This document shows, one piece after another, positions 1 to 5,959 of a DNA stretch of 9,271 nt (position 1 is its first letter; each line of letters opens with the position of its first letter). Made by a program: the position numbers and the translations under genes. Location of the stretch: NCBI GenBank assembly GCA_947588665.1, contig CANPYU010000188.1:1-9271 (forward strand), read 5' to 3'. The DNA is from an uncultured Bacilli bacterium. Its GTDB lineage: Bacteria; Bacillota_I; Bacilli_A; RF39; UBA660. Below the pieces are notes generated by a model, which was given only the letters and a program-made list of their open reading frames with translations, did not search any database and was not told where the DNA came from.

Positions 1-16
1 ATATAAAATAAATTTT

Positions 17-49
17 GTTCAAGATTTCATGACAATGTGTGCCTTGAAC
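17..49 (+). promoter_or_regulatory. Leader inverted repeat upstream of the DUF378 gene
   Basis: GTTCAAG (17-23) and CTTGAAC (43-49) form a perfect 7-bp inverted repeat with a 19-nt loop, ending 15 nt before the GTGAGG ribosome binding site of the next gene. I see no T-run and no recognisable riboswitch core. It may be a leader hairpin or the tail of something cut by the window edge. Confidence 0.3.
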
Positions 50-74
50 GTAGTGAAAGGAATGTGAGGTTTAA

Positions 75-281
75 ATGGAAACTGTACAAAAGATAGCTTT
101 AATTTTTACAATTATTGGAGCAATTAACTGGGGATTAATTGGGTTCTTTGATTTCAATTTAGTTGCTAGTTTATTTGAGGAAGCTTCAATAGTTTCAAGA
201 ATTATCTATGCTATTGTAGGTGTATGTGGTATTATTAATATAATGTTATTATTTTATCATATAGAAAAAGACCCTAGATAG
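75..281 (+). CDS. DUF378 family small membrane protein
   Basis: A 68-residue protein with two predicted membrane segments, roughly residues 7-25 and 41-61. The first carries GAINWGLIG, the hallmark stretch of the DUF378 (YuzA-like) family; length and topology are normal for that family. Its biochemical role is unknown; it is a small inner-membrane protein found widely in Firmicutes. The ATG at 75 is supported by GTGAGG at 64-69 with 5 nt spacing. The C-terminus is basic and cytoplasmic in style (EKDPR). It stands alone on the + strand and converges on the 173-residue gene, the two separated by back-to-back hairpins. Family call is from motif recognition; no function is claimed. Confidence 0.85.
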   Translation: METVQKIALIFTIIGAINWGLIGFFDFNLVASLFEEASIVSRIIYAIVGVCGIINIMLLFYHIEKDPR

Positions 282-286
282 GTCTT
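265..286 (-). terminator. Intrinsic terminator of the minus-strand operon
   Basis: Read on the minus strand, AAGACC (286-281) and GGTCTT (273-268) form a 6-bp stem with a 7-nt loop, followed by a T-run (the A-run 265-269 on +). It lies just past the stop of the 173-residue gene and inside the 3' end of the DUF378 gene. Confidence 0.6.
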
Positions 287-291
287 AAAGT

Positions 292-312
292 GATGCTTAG
301 GCATCTTTTTTT
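292..312 (+). terminator. Intrinsic terminator of the DUF378 gene
   Basis: GATGC (292-296), loop TTAG, GCATC (301-305), then seven T residues (306-312). It sits 10 nt past the DUF378 stop and overlaps the last codons of the convergent gene. Confidence 0.7.
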
Positions 313-818
313 CTGAGTAAAATTGTAGATTGAGGAAATTTAATTATAATATTTGAAATTAAATAGTTGTTTATTTCAGAGCTAAAGTCATAGCCTAATT
401 GTTTTAATGAGGTGACAAATTCTTTTTCATCAACAAAAAATAAAGGAGAGGTGTATTTTTTTTCTTCTTGATTATTTGTTGAAAAATCCATGATTATTGG
501 TAAAATATCTTTAAAAATGTGGATTGTTTTATTTTCTTTGGCATTTTCTAGATCTTCTTCTGGTATTATTATTAATGGTTGAAAATTAACAGTTAGAGTA
601 TCAAAATTATGATTGTTTTCTAAATTATTTTGAACTATTTTGGCTAATGTATTTTCAAAATAATTAACTGCGGATACAGTATTTAATTCATTAATTATTG
701 TTCTTTTATTATAACAATGATTTTTTAATATTTCTTTACTTTCTGTATTAATAATAACATATCTTATTTTTAGAGTAGCAAGCTCATTATATAAGGCAAT
801 TAATTCTTCTTTTTTCAT
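297..818 (-). CDS. Unrecognised 173-residue protein downstream of the DGR reverse transcriptase
   Basis: I do not recognise this family. It is soluble in character, with no signal peptide or membrane segment and a rich Asn/Glu/Lys/Ile content. It begins with an amphipathic helix (MKKEELIALYNELATLK), has a hydrophobic IIIP stretch mid-protein, and ends in a basic LRKKDA tail. The ATG at 818 has an AGAGGA ribosome binding site about 6 nt upstream. It begins 54 nt after the reverse transcriptase stop on the same strand with no terminator between, so it can be read as the last gene of that operon. A good promoter (TTGCTC, 17 nt, TATAAT) in the gap also allows separate expression. Position makes it a candidate accessory gene of the retroelement, but nothing in the protein itself shows this. 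Confidence 0.75.
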   Translation of the reverse strand: MKKEELIALYNELATLKIRYVIINTESKEILKNHCYNKRTIINELNTVSAVNYFENTLAKIVQNNLENNHNFDTLTVNFQPLIIIPEEDLENAKENKTIHIFKDILPIIMDFSTNNQEEKKYTSPLFFVDEKEFVTSLKQLGYDFSSEINNYLISNIIIKFPQSTILLRKKDA

Positions 819-842
819 TTATAGTCCTCTTTTCTAGAACAT

Positions 843-871
843 ATTATATATTAGTTTTTAGTTAGGAGCAA
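843..871 (-). promoter_or_regulatory. Sigma-A-type promoter for the 173-residue gene
   Basis: On the minus strand: -35 TTGCTC (871-866), 17-nt spacer, -10 TATAAT (848-843). The -35 starts one base past the reverse transcriptase stop codon (873-875), so the gene can be uncoupled from the retroelement operon. Confidence 0.6.
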
Positions 872-872
872 G

Positions 873-1985
873 TTATAAATTCATTTTTTTTATTAAATTT
901 TTGCTATGAGCTATTTTTAGATAACCCATATAACTTGCTTTTACTTGATTATAGTTTGGTGCGTTTATTTTTTTTAATTTACGCATTTTCTTTTTAATAC
1001 GTCTTTTAGTTTGGGGATTTATTTTAATAATTAAACGTTTTCCTTTTAATAAAAATTGATAACCAAGGAAATTAAAACCATGATTTAAATCATAAATGTT
1101 AGTTTTTTTATTAAGTTCGAGTTTAAATTCTTGGAGTTTTACTTCTATTAGTTTCTTTATTTGCTTTAGTTTTTCTTTTTCAGGATGAAATATTATAAAA
1201 TCGTCCATATATCTTACATAATATTTACAATGAAGTTTTTCTTTAATATAATGATCTAAATCATTTAGAAAAAAAATAGCTAATAATTGGGATGTCATAT
1301 TGCCAATAGGCAAGCCTTTTCCTTTAGGATATGTGGGGATACGATTAAGTTCGGCAATTTTTGCTTCTTTATCTAAAATATTGAGACTTTTTATGCGAGT
1401 TATTTCTTTATTGACCACTTGTTTAATTCCTTTATTTATATAATCTTCGTCTGTTGAATTTATAATGTTAATAACTAGATTTAATATATCTGGATCTTTA
1501 ATAAATCTTTTTATTTTTTCTAAAATTAATTCATGGTCGATACTATAAAAATATTTTTTAATATCACATTTTAAAACATAGACTTTATCATAATTTAATT
1601 TAAGTTTGTTTATATATAATTTAACATATCTAAGTCCTTCTTTAGTCCCCTTTCCTTTTCTGGTTGCTACATTTTGAGGAAGAAGATAGGGAGTTATGCC
1701 TGGGGATAATACATATTTACTTATCAAATGATTAATAACTTTGTCACTCATTATTTCACTCATAATAATGCGATATTTAGGTTCATGAACTAAAAAAATG
1801 TTATAATGACTATGTTTATAATTTTTATTTTTTAATACTGTTAAAATACTAATAATATTAGCAGAATAGAATAATTCAAATTTATGAAGTTTACCTCGGT
1901 TTTTGGTATTAGAACGTATTATATTATACATCTCTTTTATTTTATCGATGTCTATTAAATCATCATATTTAACATTTAAGGCCAT
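873..1985 (-). CDS. DGR-type reverse transcriptase
   Basis: A 370-residue RNA-directed DNA polymerase with the ordered RT motifs: RIIMSEIMSDKVINHLI (72-88), ATRKGKGT (107-114), motif A LKCDIKKYFYSID with D141, the motif GLPIGNMTSQ (224-233), motif C YMDD (259-262, D261/D262), LELNKKTNIY (289-298) and FNFLGYQF (304-311). The IGNxTSQ form in place of the QGxxxSP of group II introns and retrons is typical of diversity-generating retroelement RTs. There is no maturase or endonuclease domain, as expected for this class. The three catalytic Asp residues are intact. The ATG at 1985 overlaps the Avd gene by 17 nt and has only a weak ribosome binding site (GTGAAAA), which suggests translational coupling. 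The expected job is cDNA synthesis on a template-repeat RNA with errors at adenines; the template repeat itself was not found nearby. Confidence 0.93.
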   Translation of the reverse strand: MALNVKYDDLIDIDKIKEMYNIIRSNTKNRGKLHKFELFYSANIISILTVLKNKNYKHSHYNIFLVHEPKYRIIMSEIMSDKVINHLISKYVLSPGITPYLLPQNVATRKGKGTKEGLRYVKLYINKLKLNYDKVYVLKCDIKKYFYSIDHELILEKIKRFIKDPDILNLVINIINSTDEDYINKGIKQVVNKEITRIKSLNILDKEAKIAELNRIPTYPKGKGLPIGNMTSQLLAIFFLNDLDHYIKEKLHCKYYVRYMDDFIIFHPEKEKLKQIKKLIEVKLQEFKLELNKKTNIYDLNHGFNFLGYQFLLKGKRLIIKINPQTKRRIKKKMRKLKKINAPNYNQVKASYMGYLKIAHSKNLIKKMNL

Positions 1986-2316
1986 TTTTCACTAGTCCAT
2001 ATGTAATCTTGCGAATTTCAATTATAAATAAAGATATAGATTCAAATTTTTTCTTACTAATAATTCTTTTTTCAAATGAAGTTGCGATATAATAATCTAA
2101 CATCGATAATTTAATAATTAAATCTTTTAAATATTTCATTTTAATACGTTCAATATCATTTATGCTATAAGAAAATATAAGTTCAATAATTTCATACATG
2201 GTTCTTTCAATATTTTGTTTTAAAACTACTTCACTTCGAGGATAGTTTATTAATTGCTTGTTAATATAATTAATAGTTTTTTTACTATTATTTAAAAGAG
2301 CAAAATTAGAGTTCAT
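1969..2316 (-). CDS. avd: Avd-like four-helix-bundle DGR accessory protein
   Basis: A 115-residue, basic, all-helical protein of the Avd / 23S rRNA intervening-protein-like four-helix-bundle family. Family features are the middle IKMKYLKDLIIKLSMLDYYI, then FEKRIISKKKFESIS, then a final helix IIEIRKITYGLVK. In characterised DGRs, Avd forms a pentamer that binds the RT and template RNA and is needed for mutagenic homing. I chose the ATG at 2316 because AAGGAG lies 7 nt upstream; a TTG two codons earlier is too close to that site. It overlaps the MSL gene by 11 nt and the RT gene by 17 nt, the tight coupling expected for subunits of one complex. The family call rests on size, composition and position next to a DGR RT. 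Confidence 0.85.
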   Translation of the reverse strand: MNSNFALLNNSKKTINYINKQLINYPRSEVVLKQNIERTMYEIIELIFSYSINDIERIKMKYLKDLIIKLSMLDYYIATSFEKRIISKKKFESISLFIIEIRKITYGLVKNGLKC

Positions 2317-2713
2317 CGACAAACTCCTTAATTAAACGATAATTTGCTTCTTCTTTTTTTACTTTTAATTCTATTGAAGACATAAGATTATTTAACTTAT
2401 TTGTAATTAACATACTATTTTTAGCTTCTATAAGTTTTTCTTGGTATTGATTTGAATTTTTTGATTCTAAAATATAAGCATAGTCATCTATTATTTCAAT
2501 TAGATTAACATTATTACGATTTAAAACACTTTTAACTTTAGCTTTGGCAGTAATGGGAAAGCCAACTTTATTTTCTCTTATTTGATAATTAAAGAGATAT
2601 TTTAGAATATAGGCATCTTCTTCAAAAGTGTAATAAAAATTACCAGATTTAACAAGTATTACATAATCTTGATATTTACTTTTAAATTTTACATATTTAT
2701 CAACTGTTTTCAT
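2306..2713 (-). CDS. Solitary MutS domain-I-like protein (DGR accessory MSL)
   Basis: A 135-residue protein resembling only the N-terminal mismatch-binding domain of MutS. YVKFKSKYQDYVILVKSG, then NFYYTFEEDA (25-34), then VGFPITAKAKVKSVL follow the order of MutS domain I: LK..yPd.iLlfr.GdFYE.F..DA, then GxPxha...yl..L. The connector, clamp and ATPase domains are absent. The wedge Phe is kept (F26), but the Glu of the Phe-X-Glu mismatch motif is Tyr (Y28). The C-terminal 50 residues are a charged helical tail. MutS-like (MSL) proteins are a described accessory gene of some Firmicutes DGRs. I chose the ATG at 2713 because GGGAGGG lies just upstream; an in-frame extension to 2803 would run through the promoter leader. 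It is first in the operon. Confidence 0.82.
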   Translation of the reverse strand: MKTVDKYVKFKSKYQDYVILVKSGNFYYTFEEDAYILKYLFNYQIRENKVGFPITAKAKVKSVLNRNNVNLIEIIDDYAYILESKNSNQYQEKLIEAKNSMLITNKLNNLMSSIELKVKKEEANYRLIKEFVDEL

Positions 2714-2725
2714 ATTAATCCCTCC

Positions 2726-2810
2726 CACAATTTTGTAGTTAAGATAAATACTGCTAATCATAACTAGATAAATATATGATAAAATTAACTTTATGTTTAT
2801 CATAATTGTG
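2726..2810 (-). ncRNA. Foldable 5' leader of the DGR operon (possible three-way junction)
   Basis: Three nested perfect inverted repeats lie in the leader. P1 is CACAATT/AATTGTG (2810-2804 with 2732-2726). P2 is ATGATAAA/TTTATCAT (2803-2796 with 2783-2776). P3 is TAGTTA/TAACTA (2766-2761 with 2741-2736). P1 and P2 abut with no gap, and P1 closes directly against the GGGAGGG ribosome binding site of the MSL gene. The region is AT-rich, so chance pairing is a real alternative. It could be a regulatory leader or an RNA part of the retroelement; no known riboswitch is recognised. Confidence 0.35.
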
Positions 2811-2819
2811 TATACTATA

Positions 2820-2848
2820 AATATATATTAGAAGTCGTTTTTTGTCAA
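2820..2848 (-). promoter_or_regulatory. Consensus promoter of the DGR MSL-Avd-RT operon
   Basis: On the minus strand: perfect -35 TTGACA (2848-2843), 17-nt spacer, -10 TATATT (2825-2820). The predicted start near 2813 gives an untranslated leader of about 100 nt before the ATG at 2713. The quality suggests constitutive sigma-A transcription, leaving control to the leader. Confidence 0.75.
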
Positions 2849-2923
2849 CTAAATTGTTTCCTTTTAGTAAACTTTTTAGGGCTATTATCAAGCATATTTA
2901 TTGGTTATTAATATTGTTGATAA

Positions 2924-3817
2924 TTATTTATTTTTATAATTTATTTTACTATATTCTATACCTTTTAAAGCGTCTTCTAAAGTATCAGATGTAAACAAAA
3001 ATAAATTATTATGACAGAAGTGAGCCGTTTTAATACCACTTATTTTTTGTAATTCTTGATTTCTTAGACCTGCCCAGTTTTTATTAAATGGTATTTTGGA
3101 TTGAAAGCCTTTATAGTGCGTAGGAATTGTATGTGCAGCATAACAATCACGATGGGATGGATATATGACAAAATCAACATTTAAATTAAGATAAAAGATT
3201 GCAAATTCATATGGAATGTAAGTATCTAAAATTAAGATATTATCCTTTATCTCAGGTATTTTCTTTTTTATTATTTCTATTGCTTCTACTTTTTTTATAC
3301 TATTTTTAATAATTAAATCAAATAGAGTAGATGCATATTTAACTGCATTTTTGAAGCATGAATCTTCATCTTCATTATCTTCAGGACGAAATAATTCGAT
3401 AATATCTGATATAGTATAAATATTAAAAGCACTTTCAAGATTAAATTCACCATTATCGATTGCATCTATTTGATTTATGAGTAAATAATCTATAACTTTA
3501 AATGTTTCTTCAGGGTTTGGTACTTGTATTTTATTTAGGTATTTTAAGCCAGATTCTTGCCATAAAAGGCCAAAACTACAGTAATGGATACCATTAGGCC
3601 TTTTTTCGTTATAGCCAGCTTCATGATGATCAAATTTGCCTAATCCTATATCGTAGGCTAGTTTAGTTTTATCATCTTGATATTCTTTTAGACGAATTAG
3701 AGTAATATTGTCATATAGTTTTTCTAAAAATACTGTTGAAAAAACATCATCAGCATGGAAGTTGCCAGCATGAGTAACAAAGTTTGCTTTATTTAAATCT
3801 TTAGTTATAGTTAACAT
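2924..3817 (-). CDS. MYG1-family (UPF0160) DHH-type metal-dependent hydrolase
   Basis: A 297-residue protein with the signature of the MYG1/UPF0160 family: HAGNFHADDVFS (residues 16-27) and GKFDHHEAGYNEKRPNG with the DHH motif near residue 63. Length matches the family. Members are predicted metal-dependent phosphoesterases of the DHH superfamily; eukaryotic MYG1 is a 3'-5' RNA exonuclease, while the bacterial role is not settled. No signal peptide is seen, so it is cytoplasmic. The ATG at 3817 follows an AAAGGA site and lies about 13 nt from the predicted transcription start. It has its own strong promoter and sits between the surface protein and the DGR operon, but it is not a known DGR component and looks like a resident gene. 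Confidence 0.88.
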   Translation of the reverse strand: MLTITKDLNKANFVTHAGNFHADDVFSTVFLEKLYDNITLIRLKEYQDDKTKLAYDIGLGKFDHHEAGYNEKRPNGIHYCSFGLLWQESGLKYLNKIQVPNPEETFKVIDYLLINQIDAIDNGEFNLESAFNIYTISDIIELFRPEDNEDEDSCFKNAVKYASTLFDLIIKNSIKKVEAIEIIKKKIPEIKDNILILDTYIPYEFAIFYLNLNVDFVIYPSHRDCYAAHTIPTHYKGFQSKIPFNKNWAGLRNQELQKISGIKTAHFCHNNLFLFTSDTLEDALKGIEYSKINYKNK

Positions 3818-3836
3818 ATTATCATTCCTTTAGTTT

Positions 3837-3865
3837 ATTATATAAAACTTTGTTATAATTAACAA
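3837..3865 (-). promoter_or_regulatory. Promoter of the MYG1-family gene
   Basis: On the minus strand: -35 TTGTTA (3865-3860), 17-nt spacer, -10 TATAAT (3842-3837), ending 20 nt before the ATG at 3817. It lies just downstream of the surface-protein terminator, so the two genes are independent units. Confidence 0.7.
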
Positions 3866-3883
3866 GAGATATTTTGGCAATTT

Positions 3884-3906
3884 AAAATACGAGGAGAGAC
3901 CTCGCA
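3884..3906 (-). terminator. Likely intrinsic terminator of the surface-protein gene
   Basis: On the minus strand CGAGG (3904-3900), loop TCTCT, CCTCG (3894-3890), extendable by two pairs to a 7-bp stem, followed by TTTT (3887-3884). The stem is short but is one of the most GC-rich segments in the area. Confidence 0.5.
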
Positions 3907-3917
3907 TGGAATTTAAT

Positions 3918-3954
3918 CTTGCCTAAATATATAAGTTAGAGCAACTTAGGCAAG
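3918..3954 (-). repeat. Inverted repeat just downstream of the surface-protein stop
   Basis: CTTGCCTAA (3918-3926) and TTAGGCAAG (3946-3954) form a perfect 9-bp inverted repeat with a 19-nt loop that holds a further AAGTT/AACTT pairing. No T-run follows on the minus strand, so it is not a classic terminator. It lies 7 nt after the stop codon and about 86 bp past the candidate variable region. DGR targets often carry a hairpin downstream of the variable region that aids homing; that role here is inference. Confidence 0.55.
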
Positions 3955-3961
3955 TAATTGT

Positions 3962-5434
3962 TTATTGGACTATGTATGGATTTTCTATAGTTCCCCATTC
4001 AGCTTGTTCATTACTTTTTTCAAATAAAATATTAGCTTGCAAATTAATCACAGGCTTAATAGTATTACTAACATTTACACTATTACCCCCAATTCTTCCT
4101 TTAGAGTTTATTATAAATACTCCAGCATATAAAGTATTTTTACTAACTATAAATGGAGACATGGTCCAGTAAGCATTTCCTGAATATAACCAATATCCAT
4201 AGTTATCTACTCCACCAAATCCTCCTGCAAGTATTGCTTCATCACTTGTTATTAACCCAATCGGATATATTAATTTTCCATTTCCATTTTCATTTTCTTC
4301 TTCATATTTTGTAAACAAATCTCTTCCTTTATTTGCACACTTTAATGTTACTTCTTGCTTCTGAATGTTATAATTATCAGTTCTTCCCCCAGGAGCATAA
4401 AATACAGCATTTTTACCGTATGCATTTTTTCCATATCCTTCAAATGATTTGGAAGCTATAGTTCTATCATTACAAAAACCAGTCGTATTGTCTAAATACT
4501 TCTCGTAATTTTTTAAATTACTATTACTATACCATTTTTCTAAAGATAACAATATATCACTTTTTATATTATTTTCATGGGCTTGTTCATAACTTGTTGT
4601 TATTCCTGGTAAAGTTTCATTATTCCAACTTCCACTTTTAGCAATTCCATACATAAATCCAACATATTTATTATCATTAACATATGAATTATATGCTCCT
4701 TTTAAATCATTATCTGACATCCACCTACCATCATTTGGTAAGTTTATACCATTATAAATTAATCTAATTGTTCCATTTCCATTTATTCGGATGATGCGCC
4801 AATATTCCGTACCTATTTTAACCCAATTATTATTTACTGTTCCTCTATAATAATAGCTTATCCCATCATCATCTTCAATCTCATATATTCCATTGTTGAA
4901 ATCGCTACAATTTGCACCATCTATATTATGATTTTCAGCATTTGTCTTTTCATCACAACTTGTGCCATAAAATGTATCTCCTAATGAACCATTTGATTTT
5001 AATCCTAAATATTTTAGTGTTAAAGTAGATTGTCCTTCATCAAAATATAAATAACATTTAGTCCCTCTTTTAGTTATATCTATACTTACTTTACCATTTT
5101 TATAAAGCATATTATTTTTTAATTTCTGTTCATTATTGGGTTCAGTGCAATAACTTTTTTCTGTATTTAATGAATAACCACTTTTAGGAACACTACTAAT
5201 TTGTTCATAGTTATTATCAGAAATATTATCTACTTGTTGATACATAGCAATTACATTTAAATCTGCTAAACTATAATTTACTTTCCCATTAACTATTTGT
5301 ACACTCTCTGTTACCTGATACTTCGCTTTAGTCATAAATAAATTAATGGTTATTATCAGCAATATGGCTATAATAAATCCTGATATAAATATTATTTTAT
5401 TATTGTTATATCCATTTAACTTTTCGAATTTCAT
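3962..5434 (-). CDS. Membrane-anchored surface protein with a C-terminal DGR-target-like domain
   Basis: A 490-residue protein. A short cytoplasmic N-terminus is followed by one membrane segment (about 14-33) with no lipobox, then an extracellular region. The linker includes VNYSLADLNVIAMY (52-65). Six Cys (96, 127, 160, 176, 321, 366) allow three disulfides. The C-terminal domain starts near VKIGTEYWRIIRING (205-219) and runs through GYWLYSG and YWTMSP (422-427) to KPVINL (460-465). This resembles DUF6273-like, C-type-lectin/FGE-like folds used as DGR targets. YGKNA is tandemly duplicated at 334-343. Likely role: a displayed ligand-binding protein. The ATG at 5434 has AAGGAG 7 nt upstream. 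Its promoter carries a palindrome and faces a divergent XRE gene. It lies upstream of the DGR operon on the same strand, beyond the MYG1 gene. Confidence 0.82.
   Translation of the reverse strand: MKFEKLNGYNNNKIIFISGFIIAILLIITINLFMTKAKYQVTESVQIVNGKVNYSLADLNVIAMYQQVDNISDNNYEQISSVPKSGYSLNTEKSYCTEPNNEQKLKNNMLYKNGKVSIDITKRGTKCYLYFDEGQSTLTLKYLGLKSNGSLGDTFYGTSCDEKTNAENHNIDGANCSDFNNGIYEIEDDDGISYYYRGTVNNNWVKIGTEYWRIIRINGNGTIRLIYNGINLPNDGRWMSDNDLKGAYNSYVNDNKYVGFMYGIAKSGSWNNETLPGITTSYEQAHENNIKSDILLSLEKWYSNSNLKNYEKYLDNTTGFCNDRTIASKSFEGYGKNAYGKNAVFYAPGGRTDNYNIQKQEVTLKCANKGRDLFTKYEEENENGNGKLIYPIGLITSDEAILAGGFGGVDNYGYWLYSGNAYWTMSPFIVSKNTLYAGVFIINSKGRIGGNSVNVSNTIKPVINLQANILFEKSNEQAEWGTIENPYIVQ
4040..4168 (-). 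other. Candidate DGR variable region (VR) in the surface protein
   Basis: Codons 423-465 (W423 to L465) have the layout of lectin-fold variable regions: fixed WTMSP, a patchy variable middle, and fixed PVINL. In codons 428-458, 19 of 31 end in T or C, with clusters of AAT, AGT, ACT, GTT and GGT. This is the expected result of AAT/AAC template codons mutated at their adenines. It is suggestive only, because AT-rich codon use also favours NNT, and no matching template repeat was seen. Confidence 0.5.
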
Positions 5435-5487
5435 TTTATACTCCTTCTAATTGTTAATTATATTGTATATTTCTAATGTATATTTGT

Positions 5488-5516
5488 ATTATAGCATACT
5501 ACCATTTGTTGTACAA
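5488..5516 (-). promoter_or_regulatory. Promoter of the surface-protein gene (extended -10)
   Basis: On the minus strand: -35 TTGTAC (5516-5511), 17-nt spacer, TGC-TATAAT with an extended -10 (TATAAT at 5493-5488). The -35 lies inside the palindrome at 5508-5517, so occupancy of that site would block this promoter. Confidence 0.7.
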
Positions 5517-5517
5517 C
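5508..5517. promoter_or_regulatory. Palindromic candidate operator
   Basis: GTTGTACAAC is a perfect 10-bp palindrome overlapping the -35 of the surface-protein promoter. By symmetry it offers a TTGTAC -35 to the + strand as well. It sits in the divergent intergenic region next to an XRE repressor gene, the usual place for an autoregulated operator. Binding is inferred. Confidence 0.5.
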
Positions 5518-5574
5518 TATTTAAAGTATATTATTTTAAAAAAATTATAGGATAATTATGGTGGTGGTATATTT

Positions 5575-5814
5575 ATGATTAATGATAAGAATAATAATGA
5601 TTATATATATTTTTGGATTGGTAAGAATATAGCTAAGCAAAGAAAGCTTAAAGGATGGACACAACGAGAGCTTGCAGAAAAATGTAATTTTACTACTACT
5701 TTTATTTCTAATATCGAAAATAATTCATTGCAAACTTTTTCTTTAAATACTTTTTATTATATAGCTAGAGTTTTAGAAGTTCATCCTAAAGTTCTATTAG
5801 AGGATTTAGACTAA
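5575..5814 (+). CDS. XRE-family (Cro/CI) helix-turn-helix regulator
   Basis: A 79-residue single-domain DNA-binding protein. The HTH_3 domain spans about residues 15-79: GKNIAKQRKLKGWTQRELAEKC, with the turn at NFTTTFISNIENN, then the closing helices YYIARVLEVHPKVLLEDL. There is no effector or protease-sensitive domain, so it would act as a simple dimeric repressor or activator. The ATG at 5575 has a GGTGGTGG stretch 8 nt upstream, a poor ribosome binding site, suggesting low expression. It is divergent from the surface-protein gene with 140 bp between, and a perfect palindrome overlaps the surface-protein -35. It therefore most likely controls that gene and possibly itself. Confidence 0.9.
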   Translation: MINDKNNNDYIYFWIGKNIAKQRKLKGWTQRELAEKCNFTTTFISNIENNSLQTFSLNTFYYIARVLEVHPKVLLEDLD

Positions 5815-5817
5815 TTT

Positions 5818-5845
5818 TTGGCGAATATTGCCGAACGATTTTTTT
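5818..5845 (+). terminator. Weak intrinsic terminator after the XRE gene
   Basis: TTGGC (5818-5822), 7-nt loop, GCCGA (5830-5834) with one wobble pair, then ACGA and seven T residues (5839-5845). It begins 4 nt after the stop. The stem is short; moderate support. Confidence 0.45.
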
Positions 5846-5871
5846 GACAAATTCTGTTTTTGGTTTAGAAT
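5844..5871 (+). promoter_or_regulatory. Promoter in front of the small-peptide gene
   Basis: -35 TTGACA (5844-5849), 16-nt spacer, -10 TAGAAT (5866-5871). The predicted start is near 5878, leaving a leader of about 80 nt before the peptide ATG. The -35 overlaps the end of the T-run of the preceding terminator. Confidence 0.6.
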
Positions 5872-5959
5872 AGAATTGAACATTTAATGCGGGTGTTTTT
5901 CCTTTTCATTTGTTCTTCCTTACTGTTAAGGGGGTTTTATGAATAGGAGGCATTAGGTC

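Noticed and set aside
873..1985. Reading the RT as a group II intron maturase or retron RT
   Set aside because: No maturase or endonuclease domain follows, the QG motif is replaced by IGNMTSQ, and Avd-like and MutS-like genes sit directly upstream, as in DGRs.
2714..2803. N-terminal extension of the MutS-like protein to an ATG at 2803
   Set aside because: The added residues look like a translated AT-rich leader, cover the three nested stems, and have no ribosome binding site, while the ATG at 2713 has GGGAGGG.
2885..2923. Inverted repeat TTATCAA/TTGATAA as terminator of the MYG1 gene
   Set aside because: The loop is 25 nt, the stem is pure A/T-rich 7 bp, and no T-run follows on the minus strand.
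3972..4172. 66-residue open frame on the + strand
   Set aside because: It lies wholly antisense to the 3' end of the surface-protein gene, has no ribosome binding site, and its sequence is the reverse image of the conserved WTMSP-PVINL coding region.
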